DNA of 64,000 nucleotides from Sulfitobacter litoralis (GTDB lineage Bacteria > Pseudomonadota > Alphaproteobacteria > Rhodobacterales > Rhodobacteraceae): contig NZ_FNJD01000004.1 in assembly GCF_900103185.1 (NCBI RefSeq), positions 62,001-126,000 on the forward strand, in the 5' to 3' direction. Positions within the stretch are counted from its first letter, which is position 1; every line of letters begins with the position of its first letter. A program made the translations under genes and the position numbers. This document shows, in pieces, positions 1 through 8,788 of the stretch. The notes under the pieces are model-generated. The model had not been told where the DNA came from. It worked only from the letters and a program-made list of their open reading frames with translations, and did not search any database.

Positions 1-422
1 TCGCCGCGGCGGGCGAAGTAACCAGTGTCACGCAGCGCCGCGATCTCTGCCTGTTTGAACGCCTCTTGCCGCGACGCATATTCCGTCATGGGCAACCCGC
101 CCTTGGCCGGATCACCGGGTTTTCCCAGCCAGGTGGCGACAGGCGACAGGTTATCAAAGGTAATATTGGACCCGATATAGATACTATCGCTCAGCAACAG
201 ATCGCGCAGGAAAGGCACCTTCATCGCCTCGGCCTTGGCGTTATCTGCGATGGTTTCGCCCAAGTAGCGGGTGCCAATCCGGTAATCGATGGAATAGTGG
301 AACCAATCGCCCGACTGCCGCAACAAATGGGCCATATGCGTCTTGCCCAGACCCGACATGCCAAAGACCAGCACATGTTTATGCGGCGCAGCACGCCACG
401 CAGCGGCAGAGGGGTAAAGCAT
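1..422 (-). CDS. P-loop ATPase, 5' part (runs off the window edge)
   Basis: The reading frame starts at an ATG at 422 and is open for 140 codons to the window edge, so only the N-terminal part is seen. An in-frame TGA lies just upstream (429-431), which fixes this as the first possible start. Residues 21-28 read GMSGLGKT, a Walker A (P-loop) motif, after a short hydrophobic strand (HVLVF). This is the layout of a nucleotide-binding fold with the P-loop very near the N-terminus. The rest (DWFHYSIDYRIGTRYLG...) resembles uncharacterised ATPases conserved in Rhodobacterales. No specific function can be assigned. An AAGG about 10 nt upstream could be the ribosome site. Confidence 0.8.
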   Translation of the reverse strand, partial: MLYPSAAAWRAAPHKHVLVFGMSGLGKTHMAHLLRQSGDWFHYSIDYRIGTRYLGETIADNAKAEAMKVPFLRDLLLSDSIYIGSNITFDNLSPVATWLGKPGDPAKGGLPMTEYASRQEAFKQAEIAALRDTGYFARRG

Positions 423-500
423 CGGTCGTCATCCTTGGAACGTCTTGTTTCGCAATGAGTACCGCAGCCAGACACAAGACGCCAGTGACCGCATTCTCAC

Positions 501-531
501 GAAAAAGCCCGCCACATTACTGCGGCGGGCT
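501..531 (-). terminator. Rho-independent terminator of the FadL-type gene
   Basis: An 8-bp perfect stem (AGCCCGCC / GGCGGGCT, 506-513 and 524-531) encloses a 10-nt loop. On the minus strand it is followed at once by a T-run (complement of 502-506). It sits about 25 bp past the stop codon of the outer-membrane protein gene. Confidence 0.85.
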
Positions 532-556
532 GACATCGGGTTCGGTGTGGTAGGGC

Positions 557-1687
557 TTAGAACGTGAAGCCGACTTTTACGCCGATTGCGACGGCATCAT
601 TGTCTTCGAAGACCGCTGCTGTTTGCCCGCCCCCGAGCGTTGTTTCCGCATCGCCGATGTTGATGTAACGGATGCCCGTCGTGATCTTCATGCTGTCGCG
701 GGTATAGGTCGCTGCCAGACCGAGGCTCTTGTTGCCATCAGTCGGGCCGAGGTCGCTCGAGAAACCACCGTTGGATTTTTCATAGCCAGCAACTGCGGCG
801 ACGGACCATGTGTCGTTCAGGCGGCGACCGACACCTAGGCTGTAGGTATATACGTCATCTTCATAGCTCAGCAGTGGAGGATTTCCAGTACCGCCGCCGA
901 AAGCAAAGGGGGCAATCTCAAACGATGACCAATCGACCCAACGAACGCCGCCAAATACCAGTGTGTCCGCCGCAATACCTGTTTGGAATTCGAGGTTAAC
1001 CGACTGCGGCGTTTCAATATGCGTTGGTCGAGTAGAAACCGTTGCGCCGTTTACGCGCTCGACAGTATCAACATCGTACTTAATCTTTGAACTATAGGTC
1101 AGCGATACGCGCATAGCGATCTCTGGCTTTTCGTAGGCGACACCTGCGACATAGCCGACACCGGTGTCACGATCTCCCTCGACATTGTAAGTTGCTCCCG
1201 GCGCAGGGCGATTTGGAAGAGTAGCTGTCGCTTCGATTGTCTGGACACGAATACCGCCGTGTACGCTAAAATTATTCGGCATTTTGTACCGCAGCAGACC
1301 GGTTAGGGCATTGCTATTGAATTCAGCCTTAGACCCTTGGGCAAAATAGCCAGTGCCGGCTGGATAATCCACATCAGCGCCAAAGGGCTGGTCATAGATG
1401 ATTGCATAGGAAAGCTGATCATTGATGTCGGCCTTGTAAGCGGCACCAAAGGTCAGAAAGTTGTCCGTCATGTTGCCGGAATTCGCACCCGGCGTCGGCG
1501 CGGCAGCAGACCGAGGCCCTGCACCAACACCTGACGTGTCAGGGGACACCGACCCAAGGCTAAATTCAGCATAGCGGCCGCTCTCAAACAGGGCCGTGAT
1601 CGACTGACCAGACCTGTCGATGCCACCCGCATGCACCGTGGACGCGCTGCCCAACAGGGCTGCCATTGCGATTACTCGATACGTCAT
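557..1687 (-). CDS. OmpP1/FadL family outer-membrane transport protein
   Basis: This 376-residue protein has an N-terminal signal peptide (residues 1 to about 20, ending VHA). The mature N-terminus GGIDRSGQSI is typical of the FadL/OmpP1 family. The body is rich in alternating beta strands, and the chain ends in aromatic VGFTF, as expected for a 14-strand beta barrel inserted by the BAM machinery. Family members carry long-chain fatty acids or other hydrophobic substrates across the outer membrane; the substrate here is not shown by the sequence. GGGGAGGAG lies about 9 nt before the ATG, a very strong ribosome site. It follows an EamA exporter on the same strand after a 144-bp gap that holds a palindrome, and it has its own terminator. 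Confidence 0.85.
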   Translation of the reverse strand: MTYRVIAMAALLGSASTVHAGGIDRSGQSITALFESGRYAEFSLGSVSPDTSGVGAGPRSAAAPTPGANSGNMTDNFLTFGAAYKADINDQLSYAIIYDQPFGADVDYPAGTGYFAQGSKAEFNSNALTGLLRYKMPNNFSVHGGIRVQTIEATATLPNRPAPGATYNVEGDRDTGVGYVAGVAYEKPEIAMRVSLTYSSKIKYDVDTVERVNGATVSTRPTHIETPQSVNLEFQTGIAADTLVFGGVRWVDWSSFEIAPFAFGGGTGNPPLLSYEDDVYTYSLGVGRRLNDTWSVAAVAGYEKSNGGFSSDLGPTDGNKSLGLAATYTRDSMKITTGIRYINIGDAETTLGGGQTAAVFEDNDAVAIGVKVGFTF

Positions 1688-1814
1688 CGTAGAATACTCC
1701 TCCCCAGAAGCGATGCAGCCACGGGGTCGCGGCTACAAGTTATAGAGCAACTGAACGGCAGGGTGCGTCAATCTGTCAATTCTTGACCAAGGGGAAGCCA
1801 GCGGGGCTGTCGCA

Positions 1815-1829
1815 AAACTGTTGCAGTTT
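1815..1829. promoter_or_regulatory. 15-bp perfect palindrome (possible operator) upstream of the FadL-type gene
   Basis: AAACTG-TTG-CAGTTT is a perfect inverted repeat with a 3-bp spacer, placed 128 bp upstream of the FadL-type start and 2 bp after the EamA stop. It has no T-run, so it does not look like a terminator. The size fits a dimeric HTH repressor site (for example TetR-like), but this is inference. Confidence 0.35.
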
Positions 1830-1831
1830 CG

Positions 1832-2695
1832 TTACGCAACGCGTCGTGCTTCGACCCAAAGGTTCAAATAATTGCCTGCAAAGATTATCGCGCCACCGAT
1901 GAAGACCCAGATATCCAAGGCCTCGGCGTAAACCAGCATCCCGATTACGGCAATCAAAGGCAGGCGGATGAAATCAATTGGTACGACCACCGTCGCGGGC
2001 GCAATGGAAAGCGCGTTGGTCAAACAGAAATGCGCCAAAAGCCCCGCAATCCCGATCAACAACAGCAATGGCATCTGCGCGGTATCCGGCACCGCAATTT
2101 CCCCATCATAACCAGCCATGACTACCCCAAAGACCAGCTGCGTTACCGTTAGATAGAACAGGATGCAGGTGATCGTCTGGCTGCGCGTCAGACGTTTGGT
2201 CAGCATGATCGTCAGCGCAAAGAAGATCGCCGATGAGGCGGCGGTAATTACCCCCGTGTTCAGACCAGCGATCGTGGGGCGCGCGACACATAGGATGCCC
2301 ACAAATCCAAGCACCGCTGCCAAGGCGCGCACTTTGGTCAGCCGTTCGCCAAGGATAAAGGGTGACAGCACGATCACCCAAAGCGGAGACGTGAATTCAA
2401 GCGCGAACACCTGCGCCAGCGGGATCACCGTGACTGCATAAAACCACAGGTTTTGTCCGGTAAAATGCGCCAGATTGCGCCCGATCTGTATCCCGAAGTT
2501 CCGCCGGTTGATCTGCCCCCATGTGCCATACAAACTGGCCAGCGTGACGACAGTGATCACCCCGACCAGTGACCGATACATCATGATCTCGAAGGTATCG
2601 AGGTGGCCGCCAAGCTCGCGCCCGGCGACGGCCATCGCAGAAAACGACGTGATCGACCCCATCATCCACAAAGCTGCCCTTAGCGTGGGCGTCAC
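1832..2695 (-). CDS. EamA/DMT family membrane transporter
   Basis: The 287-residue product is almost entirely hydrophobic, with about ten transmembrane segments in two halves. Phrases such as LEFTSPLWVIVLSPFILGERL and the C-terminal PIDFIRLPLIAVIGMLVYAE match the EamA (drug/metabolite exporter) fold. Such proteins export amino acids, metabolites or drugs; no substrate is evident. The start is a GTG at 2695 preceded by GGAAAA; an ATG pair about 30 nt further in is an alternative. It lies downstream of guaA on the same strand, separated by 73 bp that contain a copy of the intergenic hairpin/tail element. Confidence 0.82.
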   Translation of the reverse strand: MTPTLRAALWMMGSITSFSAMAVAGRELGGHLDTFEIMMYRSLVGVITVVTLASLYGTWGQINRRNFGIQIGRNLAHFTGQNLWFYAVTVIPLAQVFALEFTSPLWVIVLSPFILGERLTKVRALAAVLGFVGILCVARPTIAGLNTGVITAASSAIFFALTIMLTKRLTRSQTITCILFYLTVTQLVFGVVMAGYDGEIAVPDTAQMPLLLLIGIAGLLAHFCLTNALSIAPATVVVPIDFIRLPLIAVIGMLVYAEALDIWVFIGGAIIFAGNYLNLWVEARRVA

Positions 2696-2701
2696 GGTCT
2701 A

Positions 2702-2731
2702 TTTTCCAAATGGAAAAAAATCCCCGCCGGA
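2702..2731 (-). repeat. Intergenic tail element, copy A
   Basis: Read on the minus strand this is a GC block (TCCGGCGGGG), then A and a T-run, then CCATTTGGAA. The same GGGATTTTTT-x-CCATTTGGAA string occurs at 8883-8902. The tail GGAAAA falls at ribosome-site distance from the GTG start of the EamA gene. Confidence 0.55.
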
Positions 2732-2768
2732 GGCATCTTCGTCATGCGGCCGATCACAGCCATTCAGA

Positions 2769-4331
2769 TCATTCCCATTCAATGGTCCCGGGAGGTTTCG
2801 ACGTGATATCGTAGGTCACACGGTTGATACCGGGGATCTCGTTGATGATCCGCGTCGCTGTCTCGCCCAGGAATTCATGGGTGAACGGATAGTAATCCGC
2901 AGTCATCCCGTCGACGGATGTCACCGCGCGCAGTGCACAGGCAAAATCATAAGTCCGGCCATCGCCCATGACACCGACGGTGCGCACGGGCAGAATTGCC
3001 ACGAAGGCCTGCCAGATATCATCATAAAGCCCGTGTTTGCGGATTTGGTCGATATAGACCGCATCGGCTTCGCGCAGGATGTCCAGCTTTTCGCGGGTGA
3101 TTTCGCCCGGGCAGCGGATCGCGAGGCCGGGTCCAGGGAAGGGGTGACGCCCGATAAACGACGGCGGCAGCCCCAGCTCGCGGCCGAGCTCGCGCACCTC
3201 GTCCTTAAAGAGTTCGCGCAAAGGTTCGACCAGCTTCAGCCCCATCTTTTCGGGCAAACCGCCGACATTGTGGTGCGACTTGATCGTGACGGAAGGACCG
3301 CCCGAGAAAGACACCGATTCAATAACATCGGGGTAAAGTGTACCCTGCGCCAGGAAGGTCGCATCGCCGACGTCTTTGGCATGCTTCTGGAACACGTCGA
3401 TGAACAGCTTGCCGATGATCTTGCGCTTGGTTTCCGGGTCCGAGACGCCGTCAAGCTGGCCAAGGAAAAGCTCCTGCTCTTCCGCGTGGATCAGCGGCAT
3501 ATTATAGTTGTCGCGGAACATGGTTACGACTTCTTCGGCTTCGCCCTTGCGCAGCAGGCCGTGGTCCACAAACACGCATGTCAGCTGGTCGCCGATGGCT
3601 TCGTGGATCAGCACGGCAGCGACAGAGGAATCGACTCCGCCGGACAAACCACAGATGACCTTTTGATCGCCAACCTGCTCGCGGATCGCCGCGATGGCTT
3701 CATCGCGATAGGCGCTCATTGTCCAGTCGCCCTTGAAGCCCGCGAGACGGACAAAGTTTTCGTACAGGCGTGCGCCGTTGGGGGTGTGGTGGACTTCGGG
3801 GTGGAACTGCACAGCGTAGAAATTGCGCGATACATCACCGGTCACCGCGAAGGGCGCATGCGGTGAGGTGCCATAGACTTCGAATCCGGGGGCGATGGCA
3901 CTGACGTGGTCGCCGTGGCTCATCCAGACTTGTTCTTTTTCGGTGAGGAACCAGCCTTCGAGTAGCTCAAGACGAGCCTCGGATGGTGTCACAAAGGCGC
4001 GGCCGAATTCAGCAGTACCGTGACCGCGTTCAACCTTGCCGCCCAGGCAATGCATCATGACCTGTTGGCCATAGCAGATGCCAAGGATCGGCACGCCAAG
4101 CTCGAACACCGATTGCGGTGGCATCGGCGCACCTTCGGCGAAGACCGAGGACGGCCCCCCCGACAGGATCACCGCCTTGGGCGCAAAATCCTTGAGAAAG
4201 GCATCATCCACCGTGTTGAACGGGTGGATTTCGCAGAACACATTAAGTTCACGCAAACGGCGGGCGATCAGCTGGGTGACCTGGCTGCCGAAGTCGATGA
4301 TGAGAAGGCGGTCATGGGAGATATCTGTCAT
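2769..4331 (-). CDS. guaA: GMP synthase (glutamine-hydrolysing)
   Basis: This enzyme converts XMP to GMP using ATP and glutamine, the last step of guanine nucleotide synthesis, in the cytosol. The 520-residue chain has the class I glutamine amidotransferase domain first, with nucleophile Cys86 in GICYGQQ and the HPEVHHT site. The ATP pyrophosphatase domain follows, with P-loop GLSGGVDSS, and then the dimerisation domain ending in the conserved GTIEWE. Length is normal for the family and all key motifs are intact. The ATG at 4331 has no clear Shine-Dalgarno sequence. It is the first gene of a minus-strand series with the EamA and FadL-type genes. Confidence 0.97.
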   Translation of the reverse strand: MTDISHDRLLIIDFGSQVTQLIARRLRELNVFCEIHPFNTVDDAFLKDFAPKAVILSGGPSSVFAEGAPMPPQSVFELGVPILGICYGQQVMMHCLGGKVERGHGTAEFGRAFVTPSEARLELLEGWFLTEKEQVWMSHGDHVSAIAPGFEVYGTSPHAPFAVTGDVSRNFYAVQFHPEVHHTPNGARLYENFVRLAGFKGDWTMSAYRDEAIAAIREQVGDQKVICGLSGGVDSSVAAVLIHEAIGDQLTCVFVDHGLLRKGEAEEVVTMFRDNYNMPLIHAEEQELFLGQLDGVSDPETKRKIIGKLFIDVFQKHAKDVGDATFLAQGTLYPDVIESVSFSGGPSVTIKSHHNVGGLPEKMGLKLVEPLRELFKDEVRELGRELGLPPSFIGRHPFPGPGLAIRCPGEITREKLDILREADAVYIDQIRKHGLYDDIWQAFVAILPVRTVGVMGDGRTYDFACALRAVTSVDGMTADYYPFTHEFLGETATRIINEIPGINRVTYDITSKPPGTIEWE

Positions 4332-4374
4332 GCAGTCTGATTATGGGCGGATGGCCTTCGTGGCAAGAGTGGAG

Positions 4375-4419
4375 TGGGGGCCAGCCCCCAGACCCCCGGA
4401 GTTTATTTAGCAAAATGAA
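4375..4419 (+). repeat. Intergenic hairpin plus tail element, copy D
   Basis: A hairpin TGGGGG-CCAG-CCCCCA (4375-4390) is followed by CCCCCGGAGTTTATTT (4393-4408) and then AGCAAAATGAA. The same CCAG-loop hairpin recurs at 26826-26841, and a related tail ending AAAATGAA recurs at 43831-43858. The element lies between the divergent guaA and MttB-like genes. Confidence 0.6.
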
Positions 4420-4529
4420 CGGGCGGCGGATCACGATGTCGGTTTTTGACCTTTAAGGCCGTAATCCGCGTAAAGGCCGCTGCGCGAATGGGGTAGCTAG
4501 ACCTCAGTTTTGGCGAAAAGGAATACCTC

Positions 4530-6068
4530 ATGGCGGAATCAGCAAGACGCGGGCGCGGTGGTGGCGGTGCAGCACGGCGGGCAGCGCGGTCGGCTGTGTC
4601 GTTCGAGACAGCAAAGTACATCGAACGCAACATCCCCAACTATGAGGTGCTAACCGAAGAAGCGCTGGAGGTCATCGAATATAATGCCGATACAGTATTG
4701 GAAGAAATCGGCGTAAACTTTCCTGACAACCCAGAGGCCTTGGCGCTGTGGCGCGCGGCCGGGGCCGAGGTGACCGGCGACCGTGTGCGTATTCCACGTG
4801 GGCTGGCGCGCGAACTGTGCAAGACCGCCCCGTCGCAATTTACCCAACATGCCCGCAATCCCGCCCGTAACGTCGAGATCGGCGGGCGCAATCTGGTGCT
4901 GGCACCGGTCTATGGCCCGCCGTTTGTGCGCGATACGGCCGGTGGCCGTCGCTATGCAACGATGGATGATTTCAATAAATTCGTGAAGCTGGGCTATATG
5001 TCCAAATGGCTGCACCATTCTGGCGGCACAGTTTGCGAACCGACGGATGTGCCCGTGAACAAGCGCCATCTGGATATGTTGCACGCGCATATGACGCTGA
5101 GTGATAAGCCGTTCATGGGGTCGGTGACTGAACCCAGCCGCGCACAGGATTCGGTGGATATGTGCAAGATCCTGTTCGGGGCCGATTTTGTCGACCAGAA
5201 CACGGTCATGACATCGCTGGTCAACATCAATTCGCCCCTGACCTTTGATGACGTGATGATGGGGGCGCTGAAGGTTTTCGCCGAAAACAATCAGGCCTCG
5301 ATCATTTCGCCCTTTATTGTTGGCGGTGCGATGGCGCCGGTTTCCGTCGCGGGGACGTTGACCCAGGTTCTGGCAGAGGTCATGGCCGGAATCGCCTATA
5401 GCCAACTGATCCGCAAAGGCGCACCGGTGATCTTTGGGGCGTTTGTGACCTCGATCGACATGAATTCGGGCGCGCCAACCTTTGGGACGCCGGAGGCCGC
5501 GCATATCACCTATGGTGCGGGGCAACTGGCGCGGCGGATGAACCTGCCGTTCCGGTCTTCGGGGTCGTTCTGCGGGTCAAAGCTGCCCGATGCGCAAGCC
5601 GCGTACGAAACAGCCAACAGCCTGAACATGGGGCTGCTATCGGGTGTGAACTTTATGCTGCACGCCTGCGGCTGGCTGGAAGGCGGACTGGTTGCGTCGT
5701 TCGAGAAGTTTGTAATGGATGCCGATCAATTGGGCGCTTTGCACCATCTGGCACGTGGCGTGCAGATTGATGAAAATGCGCAAGCAATGGACGCGATCCG
5801 CGAAGTTGGTCCCGGTGGGCATTATCTGGGCTGCGCCCATACCCAAGCCAACTTTAAGGAAGCGTTCTGGAAATCCGACCTGCTGGACTACAAGCCGTTC
5901 GAGACATGGTCGGACGAAGGCGCGCGCGATACGCAAGCACTGGCGGCGGCGCGGGTTGAAAAGCTGTTGGGCGACTATGTGCAGCCCGAAATGGACCCTG
6001 ATACCCGCGCGGCGCTGGATGCCTTTGTCGCTAACCGCAAGGCAGCCGAACCCGACAGCTTTATGTAG
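4530..6068 (+). CDS. Trimethylamine methyltransferase (MttB) family protein, non-pyrrolysine type
   Basis: The 512-residue protein aligns by eye with the MttB superfamily: a TIM-barrel core with phrases such as YEVLTEEALEVIE near the N-terminus, GSVTEPSRAQDSV, and GLLSGVNFMLHACGWLEGGL. Members move a methyl group from a quaternary or tertiary amine (such as glycine betaine) to a corrinoid protein. There is no in-frame amber codon, so it is not the pyrrolysine trimethylamine enzyme. The first 25 residues form an Arg/Gly/Ala-rich tail (RRGRGGGGAARRAARSA). AAAAGGAATACCTC before the ATG supplies the ribosome site. No corrinoid protein gene lies beside it, so its partner must be encoded elsewhere. 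Substrate unknown. Confidence 0.85.
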   Translation: MAESARRGRGGGGAARRAARSAVSFETAKYIERNIPNYEVLTEEALEVIEYNADTVLEEIGVNFPDNPEALALWRAAGAEVTGDRVRIPRGLARELCKTAPSQFTQHARNPARNVEIGGRNLVLAPVYGPPFVRDTAGGRRYATMDDFNKFVKLGYMSKWLHHSGGTVCEPTDVPVNKRHLDMLHAHMTLSDKPFMGSVTEPSRAQDSVDMCKILFGADFVDQNTVMTSLVNINSPLTFDDVMMGALKVFAENNQASIISPFIVGGAMAPVSVAGTLTQVLAEVMAGIAYSQLIRKGAPVIFGAFVTSIDMNSGAPTFGTPEAAHITYGAGQLARRMNLPFRSSGSFCGSKLPDAQAAYETANSLNMGLLSGVNFMLHACGWLEGGLVASFEKFVMDADQLGALHHLARGVQIDENAQAMDAIREVGPGGHYLGCAHTQANFKEAFWKSDLLDYKPFETWSDEGARDTQALAAARVEKLLGDYVQPEMDPDTRAALDAFVANRKAAEPDSFM

Positions 6069-6072
6069 GCGG

Positions 6073-6372
6073 TCAATCAGGCGCGCTGCGCGGGGTGGCG
6101 CGCAAAAGCTCTGCTTCAGCGACAATCGCGATCATGACTTCGATATGACGGACCAGGTTATAACCTGCGTCCGTCTTTTTACGTCTGGTGTTCAGGTCTG
6201 CTTCGATCTCGATCAGTTGCAACAGCGCGACGGCGCTGCGAGGTAGGGCGGTGCGCCCCAAAATACGACGCAAGAGTGGCCCGCGCCGATACCCGTCTTT
6301 GCCAATATTAGCAGCACGAACAAGAATGGCAGGGCGGTGGATGTTGCCAAGCCGCGTCATAATATCTTGCAT
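6073..6372 (-). CDS. DUF6477 family protein
   Basis: The 99-residue product (MQDIMTRLGNIHRPAIL...) matches the small DUF6477 family seen in Rhodobacterales: a basic helical protein with RGPLLRRILGRTALPRS followed by ALLQLIEIEADLNTRRK and ending AEAELLRA. Function is unknown. The frame is open further upstream, but AAGGA 9 nt before the ATG at 6372 and the family length support this start. It converges with the MttB-like gene, with only 4 bp between stop codons. It is divergent from the DUF6456 gene, from which it is separated by a 243-bp region with DnaA-box-like sites. Confidence 0.75.
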   Translation of the reverse strand: MQDIMTRLGNIHRPAILVRAANIGKDGYRRGPLLRRILGRTALPRSAVALLQLIEIEADLNTRRKKTDAGYNLVRHIEVMIAIVAEAELLRATPRSAPD

Positions 6373-6567
6373 GAATTCATATCCTTGAATGACCTGAAGC
6401 CCCGAATAGACGCGGCCTAACGCACTAAGGATTCCACCCAAACCACGCGTGTTGCGCAGCGGGACCACTCGCCGTGCGACGTGGTTACGAGTGTTTACCA
6501 TTTGGAAACAATTATGGGGTTGGGCCACATATATTAACAAATCCATAACCAATTAACCTTTTGCTAC

Positions 6568-6592
6568 TGTGGATAAATCTGTGGATATCCAC
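6568..6592. promoter_or_regulatory. Pair of DnaA-box-like sites in the DUF6477/DUF6456 divergent promoter
   Basis: TGTGGATAA (6568-6576) is a perfect consensus DnaA box on the minus strand (TTATCCACA). TGTGGATAT (6580-6588) differs at one position and starts 12 bp later. It is part of the perfect 12-bp palindrome GTGGATATCCAC (6581-6592), which gives a near-box on each strand. An AT-rich stretch (about 6527-6563) lies directly next to it. The spacing of about one helical turn suits cooperative DnaA binding. Two or three boxes are too few for a replication origin, so promoter control is more likely. Confidence 0.5.
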
Positions 6593-6615
6593 GCTGCTTT
6601 TGGAAAGGACAGTGC

Positions 6616-7719
6616 ATGACGCAAATACTGAATACACGACCAGACGGGACCGAATTGCCGGGATGGGTGCCCGACGCCGCGCGGCATTACCTGTCTCATA
6701 TAGAGATGGGGCACCCTATTCGGGCGTTAGCGCGAACTGCGGAATGCCATGCCTCGACAATTTTGCGCCAGATCCGTCGGCTGGAAACGCGGCGCGACGA
6801 TCCGCTGGTGGATGATGCTCTGGATGTTCTGGGGCAGGTCAGCCGCTGTAAAACCCACCCCATGCAGGAGCCCGTTGCGATGAACAACAGTGCACAACCG
6901 ATGATGCCCGATGACGAAACCCTGACCAGCGAAGCACAGCGGATCTTGCGCCGTTTGCGTGAAACGGGTGCCCTGCTTGCTGTCGCTGCCGAAATGGACA
7001 AAGGCGTCGTGGTGCGCAACGGGCCTGAGGGCGCGCAGACGCGCACGGCAGTCGTGGATCGCTGCGTAGCACAAGCGATGGCGTTGAACGGCTGGATCGC
7101 CACCGATGGCGAAGGGCGCATCTTGCGCTATCATATCACCGCTGCGGGACGGAACGCGCTAGAGGATATGCTGGCGAAGGCGACGCCAGAGGCACTCGGG
7201 ACCGAGTTTTGCGAGGAACAGACGTCTTTCGCCGCGACGCCACCGCCTGCGGGCGCCCTCCAAAAGACCGCGCGGCGGTTGCGCTATACGCTTGCGGAGA
7301 GCCCCTTGGCTGCTTTGGCCCGCCGTCGTGATGCTCACGGCGCGCCGTTCCTGTCAGATAATCTGGTACAGGCAGGCGAACGCCTGCGTGAAGATTTTGA
7401 GCTGGCGCAAATGGGCGAGGCCGTGACCCAGAATTGGGACCGGTTTCTGGCACCGGGCGGGCAGGGGGACAGTGTCTCGTTTGAAGGCAGTGCGCCCTCT
7501 GCGGCCCGGGCACGCGTCGGATCAGCGCTTGCAGATCTGGGGCCGGGACTGTCGGACATTGTGCTGCGGTGCTGCTGTTACCTTGAGGGATTGGAGACCG
7601 CGGAAAAACGTCTTGGCTGGTCTGCGCGATCTGGCAAAATTGTGCTGCGCATTGCGCTTATGCGGTTGCGCAAACATTATGTCGAAACGCTTGGACCGGG
7701 CAGTGCTATGATCGGCTGA
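6616..7719 (+). CDS. DUF6456 domain protein with N-terminal helix-turn-helix
   Basis: The 367-residue protein begins with a likely helix-turn-helix (about residues 30-60: HPIRALARTAECHASTILRQ). The middle of the chain resembles a winged-helix fold (residues about 100-180, ending YHITAAGRNALEDML). The C-terminal DUF6456 region includes SPLAALARRRDAHGAPFLS and a helical tail. It therefore looks like a DNA-binding regulator, though its target is unknown. AAGGA before the ATG is a good ribosome site. DnaA-box-like sequences lie about 25-50 bp upstream of the start, which suggests cell-cycle or replication-linked expression. lipA follows after 115 bp. Confidence 0.8.
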   Translation: MTQILNTRPDGTELPGWVPDAARHYLSHIEMGHPIRALARTAECHASTILRQIRRLETRRDDPLVDDALDVLGQVSRCKTHPMQEPVAMNNSAQPMMPDDETLTSEAQRILRRLRETGALLAVAAEMDKGVVVRNGPEGAQTRTAVVDRCVAQAMALNGWIATDGEGRILRYHITAAGRNALEDMLAKATPEALGTEFCEEQTSFAATPPPAGALQKTARRLRYTLAESPLAALARRRDAHGAPFLSDNLVQAGERLREDFELAQMGEAVTQNWDRFLAPGGQGDSVSFEGSAPSAARARVGSALADLGPGLSDIVLRCCCYLEGLETAEKRLGWSARSGKIVLRIALMRLRKHYVETLGPGSAMIG

Positions 7720-7834
7720 CCAATGGGCTTGAAATCGTGGCGACACGCAAGGCTGTCCTGCGGATGAGAACTCCCTCTTTCATGCGCCGCGCGAAGCGAC
7801 TACATAAGGGGCGTATTCCCAACGGAGCCTGATC

Positions 7835-8782
7835 ATGCGAGACCTGAAAATCCCCGAGCAGCGCCACCCTGAAAAGGCCCGACGCCCCGATAATCCACAG
7901 CCGAAAAAGCCGTCTTGGATTCGGGTAAAGGCACCGGGTGGGAAGGGGTATGCAGATACCGCCAAGATCATGCGCGAGAACAAACTGGTCACGGTTTGCG
8001 AAGAAGCGGGCTGCCCGAATGTCGGCGAATGCTGGTCGCAAGGCCACGCCACCATGATGATCATGGGCGAGGTCTGCACCCGCGCCTGCACCTTCTGCAA
8101 CATCGCCACGGGGCGCCCGCCAGAAGCTCTTGATATCTTCGAGCCCGGGCGCGTCGCCGATGCGGTGTCTAAATTGGGGCTGAACCATGTGGTCATCACC
8201 AGCGTCGACCGCGACGATATCGAAGACGGCGGGGCAGAGCATTTCGCACAAACCATCCGCGCCGTGCGCAAACGGTCGCCGGGCACCACGATCGAGATTC
8301 TCACACCCGATTTCATCCGCTGTGACCCAAAGGTGCTTGAAACCGTGGTCGAGGCGCGGCCGGACGTGTTTAACCACAATCTGGAAACGGTCCCCGGGCT
8401 GTACCCCGAAGTCCGCCCCGGTGCGCGGTACTTCCATTCGCTGCGCCTGTTGCAACGGGTGAAAGAGCTTGACCCGACCATGTTCACCAAATCTGGCATC
8501 ATGGTGGGCTTGGGCGAAAACCGTCAGTCCGTGATGCAGGTTATGGAAGACATGCGCGCGGCAGATATCGATTTTCTGACCATTGGGCAGTATTTGCAGC
8601 CGACGCCAAAGCACCACGCAGTGGACCGGTTTGTGCACCCTGATGAATTCGCCGCCTATGAAAAATCGGCCTACGGCAAGGGATTCTTGATGGTATCTGC
8701 GACGCCGTTAACTCGGTCCAGCTATCACGCGGGCGACGACTTTGCGCGCTTGCAGGCGGCGCGGTTGGCGAAGCTGGGTTGA
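7835..8782 (+). CDS. lipA: Lipoyl synthase
   Basis: LipA is a radical-SAM enzyme that inserts two sulfurs into protein-bound octanoyl groups to make the lipoyl cofactor of 2-oxoacid dehydrogenases. The 315-residue chain has both iron-sulfur cluster motifs: the auxiliary cluster Cys55, Cys60 and Cys66 ([12 protein letters not shown]), and the radical-SAM Cys81, Cys85 and Cys88 (CTRACTFC). The C-terminal Ser needed for the auxiliary cluster is present (TRSSYHAG). Length is normal. GGAG precedes the ATG. A hairpin array follows the stop codon. Confidence 0.97.
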   Translation: MRDLKIPEQRHPEKARRPDNPQPKKPSWIRVKAPGGKGYADTAKIMRENKLVTVCEEAGCPNVGECWSQGHATMMIMGEVCTRACTFCNIATGRPPEALDIFEPGRVADAVSKLGLNHVVITSVDRDDIEDGGAEHFAQTIRAVRKRSPGTTIEILTPDFIRCDPKVLETVVEARPDVFNHNLETVPGLYPEVRPGARYFHSLRLLQRVKELDPTMFTKSGIMVGLGENRQSVMQVMEDMRAADIDFLTIGQYLQPTPKHHAVDRFVHPDEFAAYEKSAYGKGFLMVSATPLTRSSYHAGDDFARLQAARLAKLG

Positions 8783-8788
8783 AGATAA

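Noticed and set aside
2475-3866. A 463-codon open frame on the plus strand opposite guaA
   Set aside because: guaA is certain on the other strand. High GC at third positions keeps antisense frames open, and the translation has no recognisable domain.
6533-6557. A CtrA site (TTAA-N7-TTAA) in the DUF6477/DUF6456 spacer
   Set aside because: The two TTAA strings are about 15 bp apart, not 7, so the full site is not present.
6527-6592. A chromosomal replication origin at the DnaA-box pair
   Set aside because: Only two or three boxes and no dnaA, hemE or parAB neighbours; a promoter-level role is more likely.
7706-8638. Long minus-strand frame opposite lipA
   Set aside because: Shadow of lipA in another frame; no ribosome site and no family resemblance.
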